From NCBI RefSeq assembly GCF_042676025.1, contig NZ_JBHTJP010000035.1, positions 186,001 through 250,000 of the forward strand: 64,000 bases of DNA, given 5' to 3'. The notes beneath the pieces are model-generated. The model searched no databases. It was given only the letters and a program-made list of their open reading frames with translations, and was not told the DNA's origin. Positions 52,961-62,207 of this stretch are shown here, one piece after another; position 1 is the first letter of the stretch, and each line of letters opens with the position of its first letter. The translations under genes and the position numbers were made by a program. Source of the DNA: Salinimicrobium gaetbulicola. GTDB taxonomy: Bacteria; Bacteroidota; Bacteroidia; Flavobacteriales; Flavobacteriaceae.

Positions 52961-53461
52961 TTAGTTTAAGGTAACGTCATCAAGCATGTCCTCTACCAAC
53001 TTCTCTTGCTTGGCGTTAGAAGAAAGCTCTTCACGAACGACTTTCTCTGCGATCTCCACAGAAAGAGCTGCTACTTTATTTTTAAGCTCTGCTAATGCAG
53101 CATTCTTTTCATTTTGAATAGTGGCTTTAGCCTGTACAATCATTCTCTCGCCTTCTGCCTGAGCTTCTTCCTTAGCTTCAGCGATCATCTTGTCTTTGAT
53201 CTCTCTGGCTTCTTTGATCATGTTGTCACGCTCAATACGAGCTTCCTTAAGCAACTTCTCATTATCAGCCTGAAGATTTTGCATCTCCTTACGAGCATTT
53301 TCAGCTGACTCAAGCGCATCCTGAATTCCTTGCTCACGTGCATTAAGCGCATCTAAGATCGGCTTCCATGCAAACTTCTTAAGTAAAAGAACAAGTACTA
53401 CCAGAATGATGATCTGCCAGAAAAATAACCCAAAAGAAAAATCGTTAACTAACTTTTCCAT
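52961..53461 (-). CDS. atpF: F0 ATP synthase b subunit
   Basis: The 166-residue protein has one N-terminal TM (about 10-28, 'FWQIIILVVLVLLLKKFAW') and a long charged coiled coil, as expected for the peripheral stalk b subunit. Confidence 0.96.
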   Translation of the reverse strand: MEKLVNDFSFGLFFWQIIILVVLVLLLKKFAWKPILDALNAREQGIQDALESAENARKEMQNLQADNEKLLKEARIERDNMIKEAREIKDKMIAEAKEEAQAEGERMIVQAKATIQNEKNAALAELKNKVAALSVEIAEKVVREELSSNAKQEKLVEDMLDDVTLN

Positions 53462-53500
53462 ATTCTATCTAATTTCTTGTATTGTTTAATTTTTTAATAA

Positions 53501-53535
53501 TTCAAGCCTTGCAGCCAACCGCTGCAAAGCTTGAA
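53501..53535 (-). other. Strong stem-loop between atpE and atpF
   Basis: TTCAAGC-C-TTGCAGC / GCTGCAA-A-GCTTGAA pair with one mismatch around a 5-nt loop, 15 bp beyond the atpE stop. There is no T run after it. A stem here could protect the 3' end of an atpE-containing mRNA fragment and raise c-subunit output; this is inference. Confidence 0.65.
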
Positions 53536-53549
53536 GTTTCTCTGATTGA

Positions 53550-53747
53550 TTAAACTGCGAAAAGAGCAGCAAAAGCAACACCTTCCAAAAGTGCAGCGAT
53601 AATAATCATTGCAGTTTGGATTTTTCCGGCAGCTTCTGGCTGACGTGCAATTCCTTCCATTGCGGCGCTACCAATCTTACCTAGACCGAAACCGGCTCCA
53701 ATAATAATTAAACCAGCTCCAATCATGTCTAAATTTAAGGCTTCCAT
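53550..53747 (-). CDS. atpE: F0 ATP synthase c subunit
   Basis: The 65-residue hairpin has two TM helices with a polar loop ('GIARQPEAAGK') and the ion-binding E55 in 'AALLEGVAF'. The residue after the Glu is Gly, not the Ser or Thr usual in Na+ types, so a proton-driven ring is likely. Confidence 0.96.
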   Translation of the reverse strand: MEALNLDMIGAGLIIIGAGFGLGKIGSAAMEGIARQPEAAGKIQTAMIIIAALLEGVAFAALFAV

Positions 53748-53795
53748 ACTTATTTATTAAAAATTAAACTTACTCTTATTTACGTTGATATATTA

Positions 53796-54908
53796 TTAAA
53801 TCACAGGGATATCTTCATTGTCTGCAGGGTGGTGATGATCGTGTTCTTCAACAGCCATACCAATGTACAGAGCACTTAATAAAGTGAAGATATAGGCTTG
53901 CAGGAACGCTACAAGCAATTCAATTACCGAAATGAAAATTGTGAATCCAAAGAAAGCAGGACCGGCGATCCAGTTCTGGAAGATCACGATCAATCCTAAC
54001 AGGGTCATTACGATCACGTGACCTGCCGTCATGTTGGCAAAAAGTCGGATCATAAGCGCGAAAGGTTTGGTGAACATCCCCAGCACCTCAATTGGCGCAA
54101 GGATGATCTTCATCGGCACAGGCACTCCCGGCATCCAGAAAATGTGTTTCCAGTAATCTTTATTTCCGCTGAACTGAACGATGATGAAAGTTACCAGCGC
54201 AAGTGCGAATGTCACGGCGATATTACCGGTAACGTTCACCCCTAGCGGAGTCATCCCTAAAAGGTTCAGGATCCAGATGAAGAAGAATACCGTTAAAAGA
54301 AATCCGGTATACTTTCTATAATTCTTACCAATATTTGGTTTTGCTATTTCATCGCGAACATATAATACAAGCGGTTCAAGCACACGTCCAAATTTCTTCG
54401 GAAGTGGCTTATTTTTATATGTCTTAGCTAATTGAGTAAAAAGGACGAACATCAAAAGACTCACAAACAACATCATCACAACATTCTTAGTGATCGAGAA
54501 ATCCCATGGTCTTTCATTACTTGGAAAACCAGCCTCATTGTAGTTAATTGTCCCTTCAGCATCGGTCTTATAAATGTGAGAGTGGTACAAACGATAAGTT
54601 TGTCCATCAACCTCAACTAAGTCCTCCCCGTGGTGGAATTTTCCGGAAGAAAATACTTTTAATCCGTTATCCCAAAGGATCACAGGAAGCGGAAAACCGT
54701 AGTGCGCACCGGTTTCACCATCTGAAAAGAAGTTAAAATAATAAGAATCCTGAAGGTGGTGGTCAATATAAGCCTGAACCTCTTCTTCTGTATTCACTTT
54801 AGCATCGCCTCCGGCTTGAGGTTCCTTAACGGAAAAAGCCTGTGAATTAAATGTCACAAACATTAAAAGGCAGGCTAACAAAAATTTCGCAACGTTTTCC
54901 TTTTGCAT
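53796..54908 (-). CDS. atpB: F0 ATP synthase a subunit with extended N-terminus
   Basis: The 370-residue protein is longer than the ~270-residue enterobacterial form. The first ~135 residues form a signal-like segment plus an extracytoplasmic extension seen in Bacteroidota. The core has the channel Arg in 'FALMIRLFANMTAGH' and 'LQAYIFTLLSALYIG'. It heads the operon. Confidence 0.95.
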   Translation of the reverse strand: MQKENVAKFLLACLLMFVTFNSQAFSVKEPQAGGDAKVNTEEEVQAYIDHHLQDSYYFNFFSDGETGAHYGFPLPVILWDNGLKVFSSGKFHHGEDLVEVDGQTYRLYHSHIYKTDAEGTINYNEAGFPSNERPWDFSITKNVVMMLFVSLLMFVLFTQLAKTYKNKPLPKKFGRVLEPLVLYVRDEIAKPNIGKNYRKYTGFLLTVFFFIWILNLLGMTPLGVNVTGNIAVTFALALVTFIIVQFSGNKDYWKHIFWMPGVPVPMKIILAPIEVLGMFTKPFALMIRLFANMTAGHVIVMTLLGLIVIFQNWIAGPAFFGFTIFISVIELLVAFLQAYIFTLLSALYIGMAVEEHDHHHPADNEDIPVI

Positions 54909-54941
54909 TTTCAGGTAAATTTCAGTCCTTTAATTTGGGTG

Positions 54942-54949
54942 CAAATGTA
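54942..54949 (-). promoter_or_regulatory. -7 promoter box of atpBEFHAG
   Basis: Minus-strand TACATTTG matches TAnnTTTG, 33 nt before the atpB ATG. The six structural genes can thus be expressed separately from the AtpZ and DUF6168 genes upstream. Confidence 0.65.
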
Positions 54950-55014
54950 CATAATTAAATAAAAAAACATACCCCTTGGGTCGGAATTGTTTTTTTCAGC
55001 CCTAAACCCAGTAA

Positions 55015-55407
55015 TTACTTGTCTTTCCTAAAGTTAGCTCCGTTCAGGATCTTGATGACATAGATTATTTCAAGGACCACACACACCACATAAGGGATGA
55101 AAAAATGCAAAAACACAGATTTATCAATGGTGAAACCGGACGTTTTTATCAAAAATAGAAATATACCCAGTTTTACAAAGCCGCTTGCCATAAAAATAAA
55201 GCCTAACTGTTCCTTAAGTTGTTCGCTGGCGAGAATGATTGTAGTAGTAAACAAAAAAGTGATCCCTACATTGAATTTATAGGAAAATACCAGCAGGTCT
55301 AAAGGAGTTTCCGGAAAGAAATTAGTGACTGCAAGATAGTGAAGTAAATAGGTGATCCCTGCGGTTGACACCAACAGCAGGGAAAACCTTGATAAGTGTT
55401 TAAACAT
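55015..55407 (-). CDS. Small membrane protein upstream of atpB (DUF6168-like)
   Basis: The 130-residue protein has four predicted TM segments and no charged catalytic motif. It occupies the place of AtpI in other atp operons and resembles a flavobacterial family I know as DUF6168. It lies 6 bp after the AtpZ-like gene. It may assist F0 assembly or ion supply, which is inference from position only. Confidence 0.75.
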   Translation of the reverse strand: MFKHLSRFSLLLVSTAGITYLLHYLAVTNFFPETPLDLLVFSYKFNVGITFLFTTTIILASEQLKEQLGFIFMASGFVKLGIFLFLIKTSGFTIDKSVFLHFFIPYVVCVVLEIIYVIKILNGANFRKDK

Positions 55408-55413
55408 GAAATA

Positions 55414-55647
55414 TTATTTATTGAAATGCTTTAACTGTCTAAGTACTACATAGACAGAAGCCACAAGCCCGAAAAGGACAAATCCAATAGTGAACCAATT
55501 CTTACCTGACGGATAGCGCTCATCAAGCTTTTTACCTATCCAGGCACAAACAAAGATAGTTGCTCCCATCTGGAAAGCAATACCCGAAAAGATAGCCCAG
55601 TTCTTAAGCTGACTTCTCTTCTTTTGGTCGTTGTTCTCCTTTTTCAT
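55414..55647 (-). CDS. AtpZ/AtpI-like small membrane protein
   Basis: The 77-residue protein has two TM segments with 'WAIFSGIAFQMGATIFVCAWIG' and 'KKLDERYP', the AtpZ pattern. AtpZ/AtpI proteins are linked to c-ring assembly or Mg2+/Ca2+ transport. The gene overlaps the bactofilin 3' end by 44 bp. Confidence 0.85.
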   Translation of the reverse strand: MKKENNDQKKRSQLKNWAIFSGIAFQMGATIFVCAWIGKKLDERYPSGKNWFTIGFVLFGLVASVYVVLRQLKHFNK

Positions 55648-56023
55648 TGTTTATGGCTTTCATAGCGCCTCTCATTGTACACGTAGCGTTAAAAGTCGCA
55701 CCCGGTTCAACGGCCAGTTTTCCTACCACGGCCTCACCTTCAATATGAGCGGTACTTCTAAGGCTTAAAGTGCCTGAAATCTTCAGGGAGCCAGTAAATT
55801 TTCCTTCAATGTCGGCGTTTTCACATTCCAGGTCGCCATTTACAAATCCGTCTTTTCCAATGACCACCTTAGCCGGGGTCTTTATGGTTCCTTCAACGGT
55901 TCCGTCAATTCTAAAGCATCCTTCGGCTTCAATATCTCCTTTTAATCTGGTGCCGTGAGCGATCTTGTTCTGCTCCTTTGAAAGTTCAGAGGAGGGGCGG
56001 TTTTTCTTTTCTTGTGCAAACAT
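55604..56023 (-). CDS. Bactofilin (polymer-forming cytoskeletal protein)
   Basis: The 139-residue protein has a short unstructured head and a right-handed beta-helix core (about 22-115, 'IDGTVEGTIKTPAKVVIGKD', 'ADIEGKFTGSLKISGTLS'). Bactofilins form nucleotide-free filaments that scaffold envelope processes. Start and stop are coupled on both sides: TAATG with porW and a 44-bp overlap with the AtpZ-like gene. Confidence 0.92.
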   Translation of the reverse strand: MFAQEKKNRPSSELSKEQNKIAHGTRLKGDIEAEGCFRIDGTVEGTIKTPAKVVIGKDGFVNGDLECENADIEGKFTGSLKISGTLSLRSTAHIEGEAVVGKLAVEPGATFNATCTMRGAMKAINNEKGEQRPKEEKSA

Positions 56024-58554
56024 TAGTAGTGGGGGGTTTGGGGGGTTAAATAATTTTCTAAGTTTTTATGGATCTGTATGATCCTGTAGTTTGGGGTCGT
56101 AATATAAAAAGAATTTTGCTTGATAAGATACTTCTTATTCACAGAAAGTAATTCTTTAAAACCTTCAGTCCGCCCCCTGGAGCTGAAACCGTGAACCACC
56201 ACAAACACCTGCTCTGGATCGTAAACGTCAAATGACACTTTTAACTGCGTATAATCCAGTTCTTCAATGATCTCCTCCAATCTGTTTTCAAATTCAAGAG
56301 CATTTTCCCTTGCTGACACCTCAAATGGAAACACCAATTTAAATGAATTTGCAAGAGAATCAGGTGTGAATTCATTTGATGGCATGGCCGGGATCGAAAC
56401 ATTCAGGATCTCCTGTGCCTTTTTCCCTTCTTCAGTTTGAGGATAGTTCAATGACACAAAGTTCAGGCTTTCCTTATAGCCTTCCACACCGTAAAGCCTT
56501 CCTTTTGCCATAGCTTTCAAAAGTTCCAGTTTAGGAACGATCTCGTCTCCGGCATATTTTCGCCCTAGCTCGTTGCTTTGCACTATTACTTCGGAATAAC
56601 GCTGCTTCTCAAAAAGTTTATATATTTCCTGGTAAAGGGTCGTCGGATTATTTTCATCCTCCAGTAAGCTTTCAGGGTTCTGAAGTATCGCCGCATAACG
56701 TGAATCAGGAGCCTGCGCAATTATGTCATTTTTGAGAGACTGTGCCCGCGCCAATTCTCCCATTTCCGAATAGATCTTATAAAGATTGTATTTCGCCGGA
56801 ATCAATAATCGCTCCTCCGGATCATTGGCCAGAACCATTTCCAGTTTTTCGGCAGCCAGCTGGTTCTCACCGAATTTCTCGCGATAGATCAAACCAAGCT
56901 GGTAATTCGCGAAATTAAGGTCGGAAGATATACTATCGATCGCAGCTGGATCCTTCGGAATTCTTGCTATATACGTTTGCGGGTCAAATCGCGGATCGTC
57001 TTCAGAAAAACCTCCCGCACCGGTGGTATCGGTTACTGTCGCCAAACCTGACCCACCGCCTGTACGCCAGTTGTCGGTTAATTCCCTGTTGCCCCAAACT
57101 CTGAAGAATTCCTGTTTTCCGTACGCGACCGTGGTAGGATTATAAAAATAGAATGTCGAGCCAGGAGTTGGCATGCCCGGCATTCCGGTACGTTTCTTTT
57201 CGAAATAATTTTCAGCTACATTCTCTTCTGATCCTGCCTCGGTCTGTTCTAATATTTTAGTTTTCAGATCTTCAGTATAAGAATTGAAAAACGCGATTTG
57301 CTCCTCTTCGCTCATTGCCGAAAGTCTTAAAATACTGTCGGTCGACCTTGCTAAGTTCTCATAGTAGATCACGTCATCCAGGTTATCTCTCTTCCTTTTG
57401 ATCTTGCGGTATTCCCTGGTATTGGGATCCAGTTTTTGAAGCGTGCTGTCGTAATAGGCTCCCGCAACTTCAAAAAGAGCGGCGTCAAAATTGATGTTTC
57501 CGAGGGTTTCATAATCCAGCGACTGCAGGTAAAGATCATTTGATGGAGCTTTAAGCGATCTATTGTAATAATCTACCGCGAGATCCAGGGAATCCATACT
57601 GTAATGGAATTCTGCCAGTTGAAAATAAACTTTATCCAGGTATGGCCTGTTCTCACGATCTTCAGCCAGATCATTCAGCCTGGCGAGCATAACAGCCTTT
57701 TCTGCCGGACTCACCTCCATATTGTTGATCTGGGCAAGATGGGCATTAATGAGATATATTCTGGGAGATCTTCTTTTAAGTTCGATCACCTCCTGAAAAG
57801 CCCAATTCGCACTGTCTTTTTTCTCAAGCAGGTTGTACAACTGCCCGGTTATGAAGTAATATCTCCCCTTATCTTTTTTAATATCGGTAAGCTCAGCTGC
57901 TTTTTTAATTTGGGTGACAGCACTATCTGGAGACGATATGTTCATATAGGCCTGACCTAACGTCGCGAGAGCCTCTGCCCTGTTCTCCTCTTCCAGCTTT
58001 TCGTTTTCGAGGATCTTTTTCAGGTTCTTGATTGCAAGCTCATTGAATTCGAGCCGCATGTTGGTCTTCTCCCGCCAGATCTTCGCTTCATTAATGGTAT
58101 TTCCTAATGGATATTTGTGAAGTATGTAATTGAAAGCCTCAAGAGCAGGCACGAACCGCTGATCATAATAGCGAGCCTGTCCAAGCAATAGGTAAGCCTC
58201 GTCAATTTGAGGGTTTTTCTCCCTTTCATCGATCAACATGGAATGCCTCTGGATGGCTTTTACCGCTTTTTCTTCGGCAACCGCGAAATTTGGATTCTGA
58301 TTTTCACCCGGAGCCATCACCTCTTCACTAACGTGCAGTCGTTCAACCGGCAAAATGGTCCAGTAATTATCTACGTAGGATTGCTGAAGTTCATCGATCC
58401 CTAGCTGTAAGGCAAGATTGCCATTATACAGCGTATTGTATTCAGCTGTGACCGCATGCCAGTTACGGTTGATAAAAGTGTTCTTTTTCCTTGAACAACC
58501 GGAAATAGCCGCCGCTAAAAACAGCAAACAAATAAATTTGGTTAATGCCTTCAA
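56023..58554 (-). CDS. porW: Type IX secretion lipoprotein PorW/SprE
   Basis: The 843-residue protein has a lipoprotein signal ('FLAAAISGCSRKK', C20) and many TPR-like repeats. The opening 'INRNWHAVTAEYNTLYNGN' is typical of SprE/PorW, which supports the T9SS translocon and gliding. The start is TTG at 58554: the upstream frame meets a stop with no ATG. Expression from a promoter in the 176-bp upstream gap is likely, but no clear -7 box was found. Confidence 0.93.
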   Translation of the reverse strand: MKALTKFICLLFLAAAISGCSRKKNTFINRNWHAVTAEYNTLYNGNLALQLGIDELQQSYVDNYWTILPVERLHVSEEVMAPGENQNPNFAVAEEKAVKAIQRHSMLIDEREKNPQIDEAYLLLGQARYYDQRFVPALEAFNYILHKYPLGNTINEAKIWREKTNMRLEFNELAIKNLKKILENEKLEEENRAEALATLGQAYMNISSPDSAVTQIKKAAELTDIKKDKGRYYFITGQLYNLLEKKDSANWAFQEVIELKRRSPRIYLINAHLAQINNMEVSPAEKAVMLARLNDLAEDRENRPYLDKVYFQLAEFHYSMDSLDLAVDYYNRSLKAPSNDLYLQSLDYETLGNINFDAALFEVAGAYYDSTLQKLDPNTREYRKIKRKRDNLDDVIYYENLARSTDSILRLSAMSEEEQIAFFNSYTEDLKTKILEQTEAGSEENVAENYFEKKRTGMPGMPTPGSTFYFYNPTTVAYGKQEFFRVWGNRELTDNWRTGGGSGLATVTDTTGAGGFSEDDPRFDPQTYIARIPKDPAAIDSISSDLNFANYQLGLIYREKFGENQLAAEKLEMVLANDPEERLLIPAKYNLYKIYSEMGELARAQSLKNDIIAQAPDSRYAAILQNPESLLEDENNPTTLYQEIYKLFEKQRYSEVIVQSNELGRKYAGDEIVPKLELLKAMAKGRLYGVEGYKESLNFVSLNYPQTEEGKKAQEILNVSIPAMPSNEFTPDSLANSFKLVFPFEVSARENALEFENRLEEIIEELDYTQLKVSFDVYDPEQVFVVVHGFSSRGRTEGFKELLSVNKKYLIKQNSFYITTPNYRIIQIHKNLENYLTPQTPHY

Positions 58555-58730
58555 ATCAATGCTTCATTGTTAGAAATAACTGAAAAACCTGAGATTTTAG
58601 TATAGTAAGAGTAAAAATAGGTAATTTTTCCCACCTTTAAACCCATTACCAAAACTCTTCTTTTCAATAATGAATTGAAGGCCTAATAAAGACTGAAAAT
58701 AAGCGACAATTGTTCTAGGAAGATTTGAAA

Positions 58731-59456
58731 TTAAAGATCTTTGACTTCCTGCCTTATTTGATCGCCAGCAAAATATTGTTCCAGCTCTTTTAAGGTCGCT
58801 TCGGAAGTTTTAATATCATTAACGATCTCTCCTTTGTCAAGCACCACAATCCGCTCACAAACTTCGGTCACGTGAATTAGATCATGACTGGAAATAAGTA
58901 TGGTCACCTCAGGATTTTCAGAAAGCTCCCTGATGAGTGATTTCAACCTGATCTGCGTTGTTGGATCCAGGTTCGCGAAAGGTTCATCTAGAATGATCAC
59001 TTCAGGATTTCCTATTAATGCGGCTACTATCCCGACTTTTTTCTGGTTCCCTTTTGACAGGTCACGAAGATATTTTCTACGACCAAGGATCTCACCATTA
59101 AAAAGATCTTCAAATTGCTCCAGGAATGAGGCCACATCGGCTTTATTTTGATTTCGTAACTCGCCTACGAAATTGAAATATTCTTCGGGAGTCAGGTATC
59201 CAATTAAAAAGCTTTCATCAATGAAAGAGGCAGTAAAAGGTTTCCATTCCTCACTTTCGCTTACGGTGATCTCATTATTAAAAACATTCCCGGTGGTAGG
59301 CTGAATAAGGTCCAGCAAGAGGCTGAAAAATGTGGTTTTCCCGGCCCCGTTATTTCCAACAAGCCCAAAGCTCTGGCCTTTCGGGATCTCTAACAAGGGA
59401 ATGTTCAGAACACTGGTTCCGTTATATACTTTGGTAAGATTACTAGCTGTGATCAT
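58731..59456 (-). CDS. ABC transporter ATP-binding protein
   Basis: The 241-residue protein has Walker A 'GNNGAGKTTFF', signature 'LSKGNQKKVG', Walker B 'VIILDEPFANLDP', and the H-loop 'LISSHDL'. It pairs with the membrane protein encoded 15 bp upstream (59472-60956). Substrate unknown. Confidence 0.92.
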   Translation of the reverse strand: MITASNLTKVYNGTSVLNIPLLEIPKGQSFGLVGNNGAGKTTFFSLLLDLIQPTTGNVFNNEITVSESEEWKPFTASFIDESFLIGYLTPEEYFNFVGELRNQNKADVASFLEQFEDLFNGEILGRRKYLRDLSKGNQKKVGIVAALIGNPEVIILDEPFANLDPTTQIRLKSLIRELSENPEVTILISSHDLIHVTEVCERIVVLDKGEIVNDIKTSEATLKELEQYFAGDQIRQEVKDL

Positions 59457-59471
59457 GTTTTTTAATTTGAA

Positions 59472-60956
59472 TTATTCACCTGTCTGTTTAAAACCATTTA
59501 TCATCGCATACTTGCTGCGTTTGTACGCTTGTTCAATTCCGTTCAATAAAGATTCTCTTATAAGGATTCCAATTGTTCCGCAGAGAAAAAGGATACCAAC
59601 CGCAGCCGGGAACGACACGAATTTATAAAGTAACCAGAATAGTAAGATTGGGATCAACATCAAAGGCAAACTAATGATCCATTGCGTGGCTCCCGTCCCC
59701 TGGTAGTTCATAAAAGGACTTTTCTCCAGGTCTATTCTTTTTCGATTAAATGATCCAGCATATAAAAGTACCGGAACATTAACCCCAATATTGTAAACGG
59801 CACAGGCTATGTTTATCAATAAGATCTCCCATCCAAAATAGACGTAAGGCGTGGTCAGAATGGTTAAAACCAATATACTAAAGGTCATTAGTCCGGCTTT
59901 GGAGGCCAGGTACTTTTTAAGAGGAATGTTCTGGGACATCATCATGGAATAGTAAGATGCGTCCCAGGCCGGGATGAATTGACCAAAATTGATCATAAAG
60001 ATCCCGGTCATAAAGATCCCTATGAACACGTAAAAGGCGGGCATGGTCGCATATACCTCCTGCGGATAAAAGATCATTCCATAACCCATTATCAAAAGGG
60101 AGATGAAAATGGTCGTCTTAGGGCGTTTATTACGCCAGATCAATTTGAGATCAAGCTGAAGGAAAGGTGCGATATCACCAAATTTCCGAACCCATTCAAA
60201 ATCTCTGGTGTTGGCCTCCTCCACTTTTCCTTTTAAGGAACCATCCAGGTAGAACTTGCTCAATAAAGTTTTCTGGTTCCACATAAAAAGCGCAACAAGC
60301 AATATTATTGGGATTATTGCCAGCCATGGACTTAATAAGATCTCATCAAATATTCTTCCGAAGGAATCTGAAACACTAAATACTTCATAATAATCCAGAC
60401 CAACAAGTGCCAGTACCATAACCACATAAGGAAGTAAAGCCTTCAGATTGTCAACAAATTTCTTCTTTAAAATGAAATTCGCGTAGTTCACACAAAGGTC
60501 GATAACATACACAGAAACCGTCCAGCCCAGCACCGAAAAAGCCGAAAATTCACCCTTATACCAGGTTATTATTCCAAAAGGAATGATCACAAGAAGTGGC
60601 AGAAAATTGAAAAAAGAAAAAAGTGATTTAGCCAGTACGTAATTGACAACTTTCACCTTTTTTATGGGTAAGCTCAATAATGGTTTGATGGAAATTACCG
60701 GCAGAGTCTGTAGCATGAACCGAACAATTAGTTCCATTGCGAACCAAATGATCAGGAAGTTGTTAACCATGTTAATTGGTGCCACATTTGGAAAGAGCTC
60801 CTTTAAAAGAGGATAGAGCCCTATCCCTAGAGAAAGAAACACTAAAGAAAAATAGATAGCTAAAAACCCCATCAAAATTTTCAAGCCCAGGCTTTTACCT
60901 AAGCTGGAAGAGCGAAAAAAGGCTTTCCACTGCAATGCAACAAAGTGTTTGAACAT
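59472..60956 (-). CDS. DUF5687-type ABC permease
   Basis: The 494-residue protein has about 12 predicted TM segments and the start 'MFKHFVALQWKAFFRSSSLG', a pattern I associate with DUF5687 membrane proteins. It is the first gene of a two-gene unit with the ATPase, consistent with an exporter of unknown substrate. Confidence 0.85.
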   Translation of the reverse strand: MFKHFVALQWKAFFRSSSLGKSLGLKILMGFLAIYFSLVFLSLGIGLYPLLKELFPNVAPINMVNNFLIIWFAMELIVRFMLQTLPVISIKPLLSLPIKKVKVVNYVLAKSLFSFFNFLPLLVIIPFGIITWYKGEFSAFSVLGWTVSVYVIDLCVNYANFILKKKFVDNLKALLPYVVMVLALVGLDYYEVFSVSDSFGRIFDEILLSPWLAIIPIILLVALFMWNQKTLLSKFYLDGSLKGKVEEANTRDFEWVRKFGDIAPFLQLDLKLIWRNKRPKTTIFISLLIMGYGMIFYPQEVYATMPAFYVFIGIFMTGIFMINFGQFIPAWDASYYSMMMSQNIPLKKYLASKAGLMTFSILVLTILTTPYVYFGWEILLINIACAVYNIGVNVPVLLYAGSFNRKRIDLEKSPFMNYQGTGATQWIISLPLMLIPILLFWLLYKFVSFPAAVGILFLCGTIGILIRESLLNGIEQAYKRSKYAMINGFKQTGE

Positions 60957-61047
60957 GCTTTTGGTTTGCTAATAGGTAGGGAAATTTACAATTTTGTTAC
61001 AAATATTAAGTAGCAGACTTTGTACTTTTACGCCTAAACATTGAAAT

Positions 61048-62100
61048 ATGAGTAAGTTTTTTCCTCTAAAGATAAAAGATGTAATTAGAGAAACTTCTCA
61101 GGCAGTAAGCCTGGAATTTGAGATACCACAAGAATTAAAGTCAGAATTTAACTTTAAGGCTGGTCAATATATCACCATTAAAACACAGGTTGACGGGAAA
61201 GAAATAAGAAGAGCTTATTCGCTTTGCACTCCTCCTATAGATGAAACCTTTAAAGTGACTGTTAAGGAAGTGGAGAATGGTACATTCTCTGTGATCGCAA
61301 ATAACAGGTTAAAAGCCGGTGATGTTCTTGAGGTACATCCTCCGGAAGGAAAATTCATTTTCGAACCAACAAAAGACGATCATCCTCATACATATATAGC
61401 TTTCGCAGCGGGAAGCGGGATCACCCCGGTACTTTCTATTCTGAAAACCATTCTTTCCGAGGAAAAATTCAGCCGCTTTGTTCTGGTTTACGGAAACAAA
61501 ACTCCGGATGACACCATCTTTTTCAAGGAATTACTGGAACTGCAAATGAAGCATCCCGACAGGTTGTTCATTGAATTTATTTACAGCCAGGCTAAAGAAA
61601 GTGATTCTCACTACGGAAGGATCGATAAAAGCACTGTGAATTATGTCATCAAGAACAGGTTCAAGGACACCAATTTTACCAAATTCTATTTGTGCGGTCC
61701 TGAAGCCATGATCAATCACGTTACTGAAGTCCTTCTCGAAAATGGCATTCAAAAAGACCATATTTTATTCGAGTTATTTAATACCGAGGTGACCGGTGAA
61801 ATAAAGTCTGATCTTTCCGGTAATACTGAACTTACAATTACAGTAGATGATGAAGAGGTTACTTTCACCATGGAGAAGAATACTACGGTACTTGAAGCTG
61901 CTTTAGACCATGGTCTGGATGTTCCTTACTCATGCCAGGGAGGAATTTGCAGTAGCTGCGTAGCCCGAATCATTGAAGGTAAAGCCGAAATGGAGAAAAA
62001 TTCCATCCTGGTCGACAGTGAGATCGAGGAAGGTTTGATCCTTACCTGCCAGGCACATCCACTTACCCCTTCCCTGAAGGTGGATTATGATGATGTTTAA
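61048..62100 (+). CDS. FAD/NAD(P)H reductase with C-terminal 2Fe-2S ferredoxin domain
   Basis: The 350-residue protein has an FAD domain (about 1-100, 'RRAYSLCTPP'), an NAD(P)-binding domain (about 110-235, 'FAAGSGITPVLSILK'), and a plant-type ferredoxin domain (about 262-350) with C296, C301, C304, and C334. The order matches PaaE/ring-hydroxylase reductases. It passes electrons from NAD(P)H to a partner oxygenase or desaturase; none is in the window. Confidence 0.93.
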   Translation: MSKFFPLKIKDVIRETSQAVSLEFEIPQELKSEFNFKAGQYITIKTQVDGKEIRRAYSLCTPPIDETFKVTVKEVENGTFSVIANNRLKAGDVLEVHPPEGKFIFEPTKDDHPHTYIAFAAGSGITPVLSILKTILSEEKFSRFVLVYGNKTPDDTIFFKELLELQMKHPDRLFIEFIYSQAKESDSHYGRIDKSTVNYVIKNRFKDTNFTKFYLCGPEAMINHVTEVLLENGIQKDHILFELFNTEVTGEIKSDLSGNTELTITVDDEEVTFTMEKNTTVLEAALDHGLDVPYSCQGGICSSCVARIIEGKAEMEKNSILVDSEIEEGLILTCQAHPLTPSLKVDYDDV

Positions 62101-62195
62101 GATATTTTCAAAACAACAACACGCATTTAGCTGATTTTCAGGTTTTTGCATCCATCAGAATGATAAAAGTCACGTTCTAGGTTCAGAACAGATTT

Positions 62196-62203
62196 TATCT
62201 TTG
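62196..62203 (+). promoter_or_regulatory. -7 box abutting the GT39 start (leaderless candidate)
   Basis: TATCTTTG ends 4 nt before the ATG at 62208, so the transcript probably begins at or beside the start codon. Confidence 0.6.
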
Positions 62204-62207
62204 ATAA

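Noticed and set aside
58560..58660. 31-codon minus-strand frame (MGLKVGKITYF...) before porW
   Set aside because: Its stop overlaps the porW start and it has no promoter, structure or composition that supports translation.
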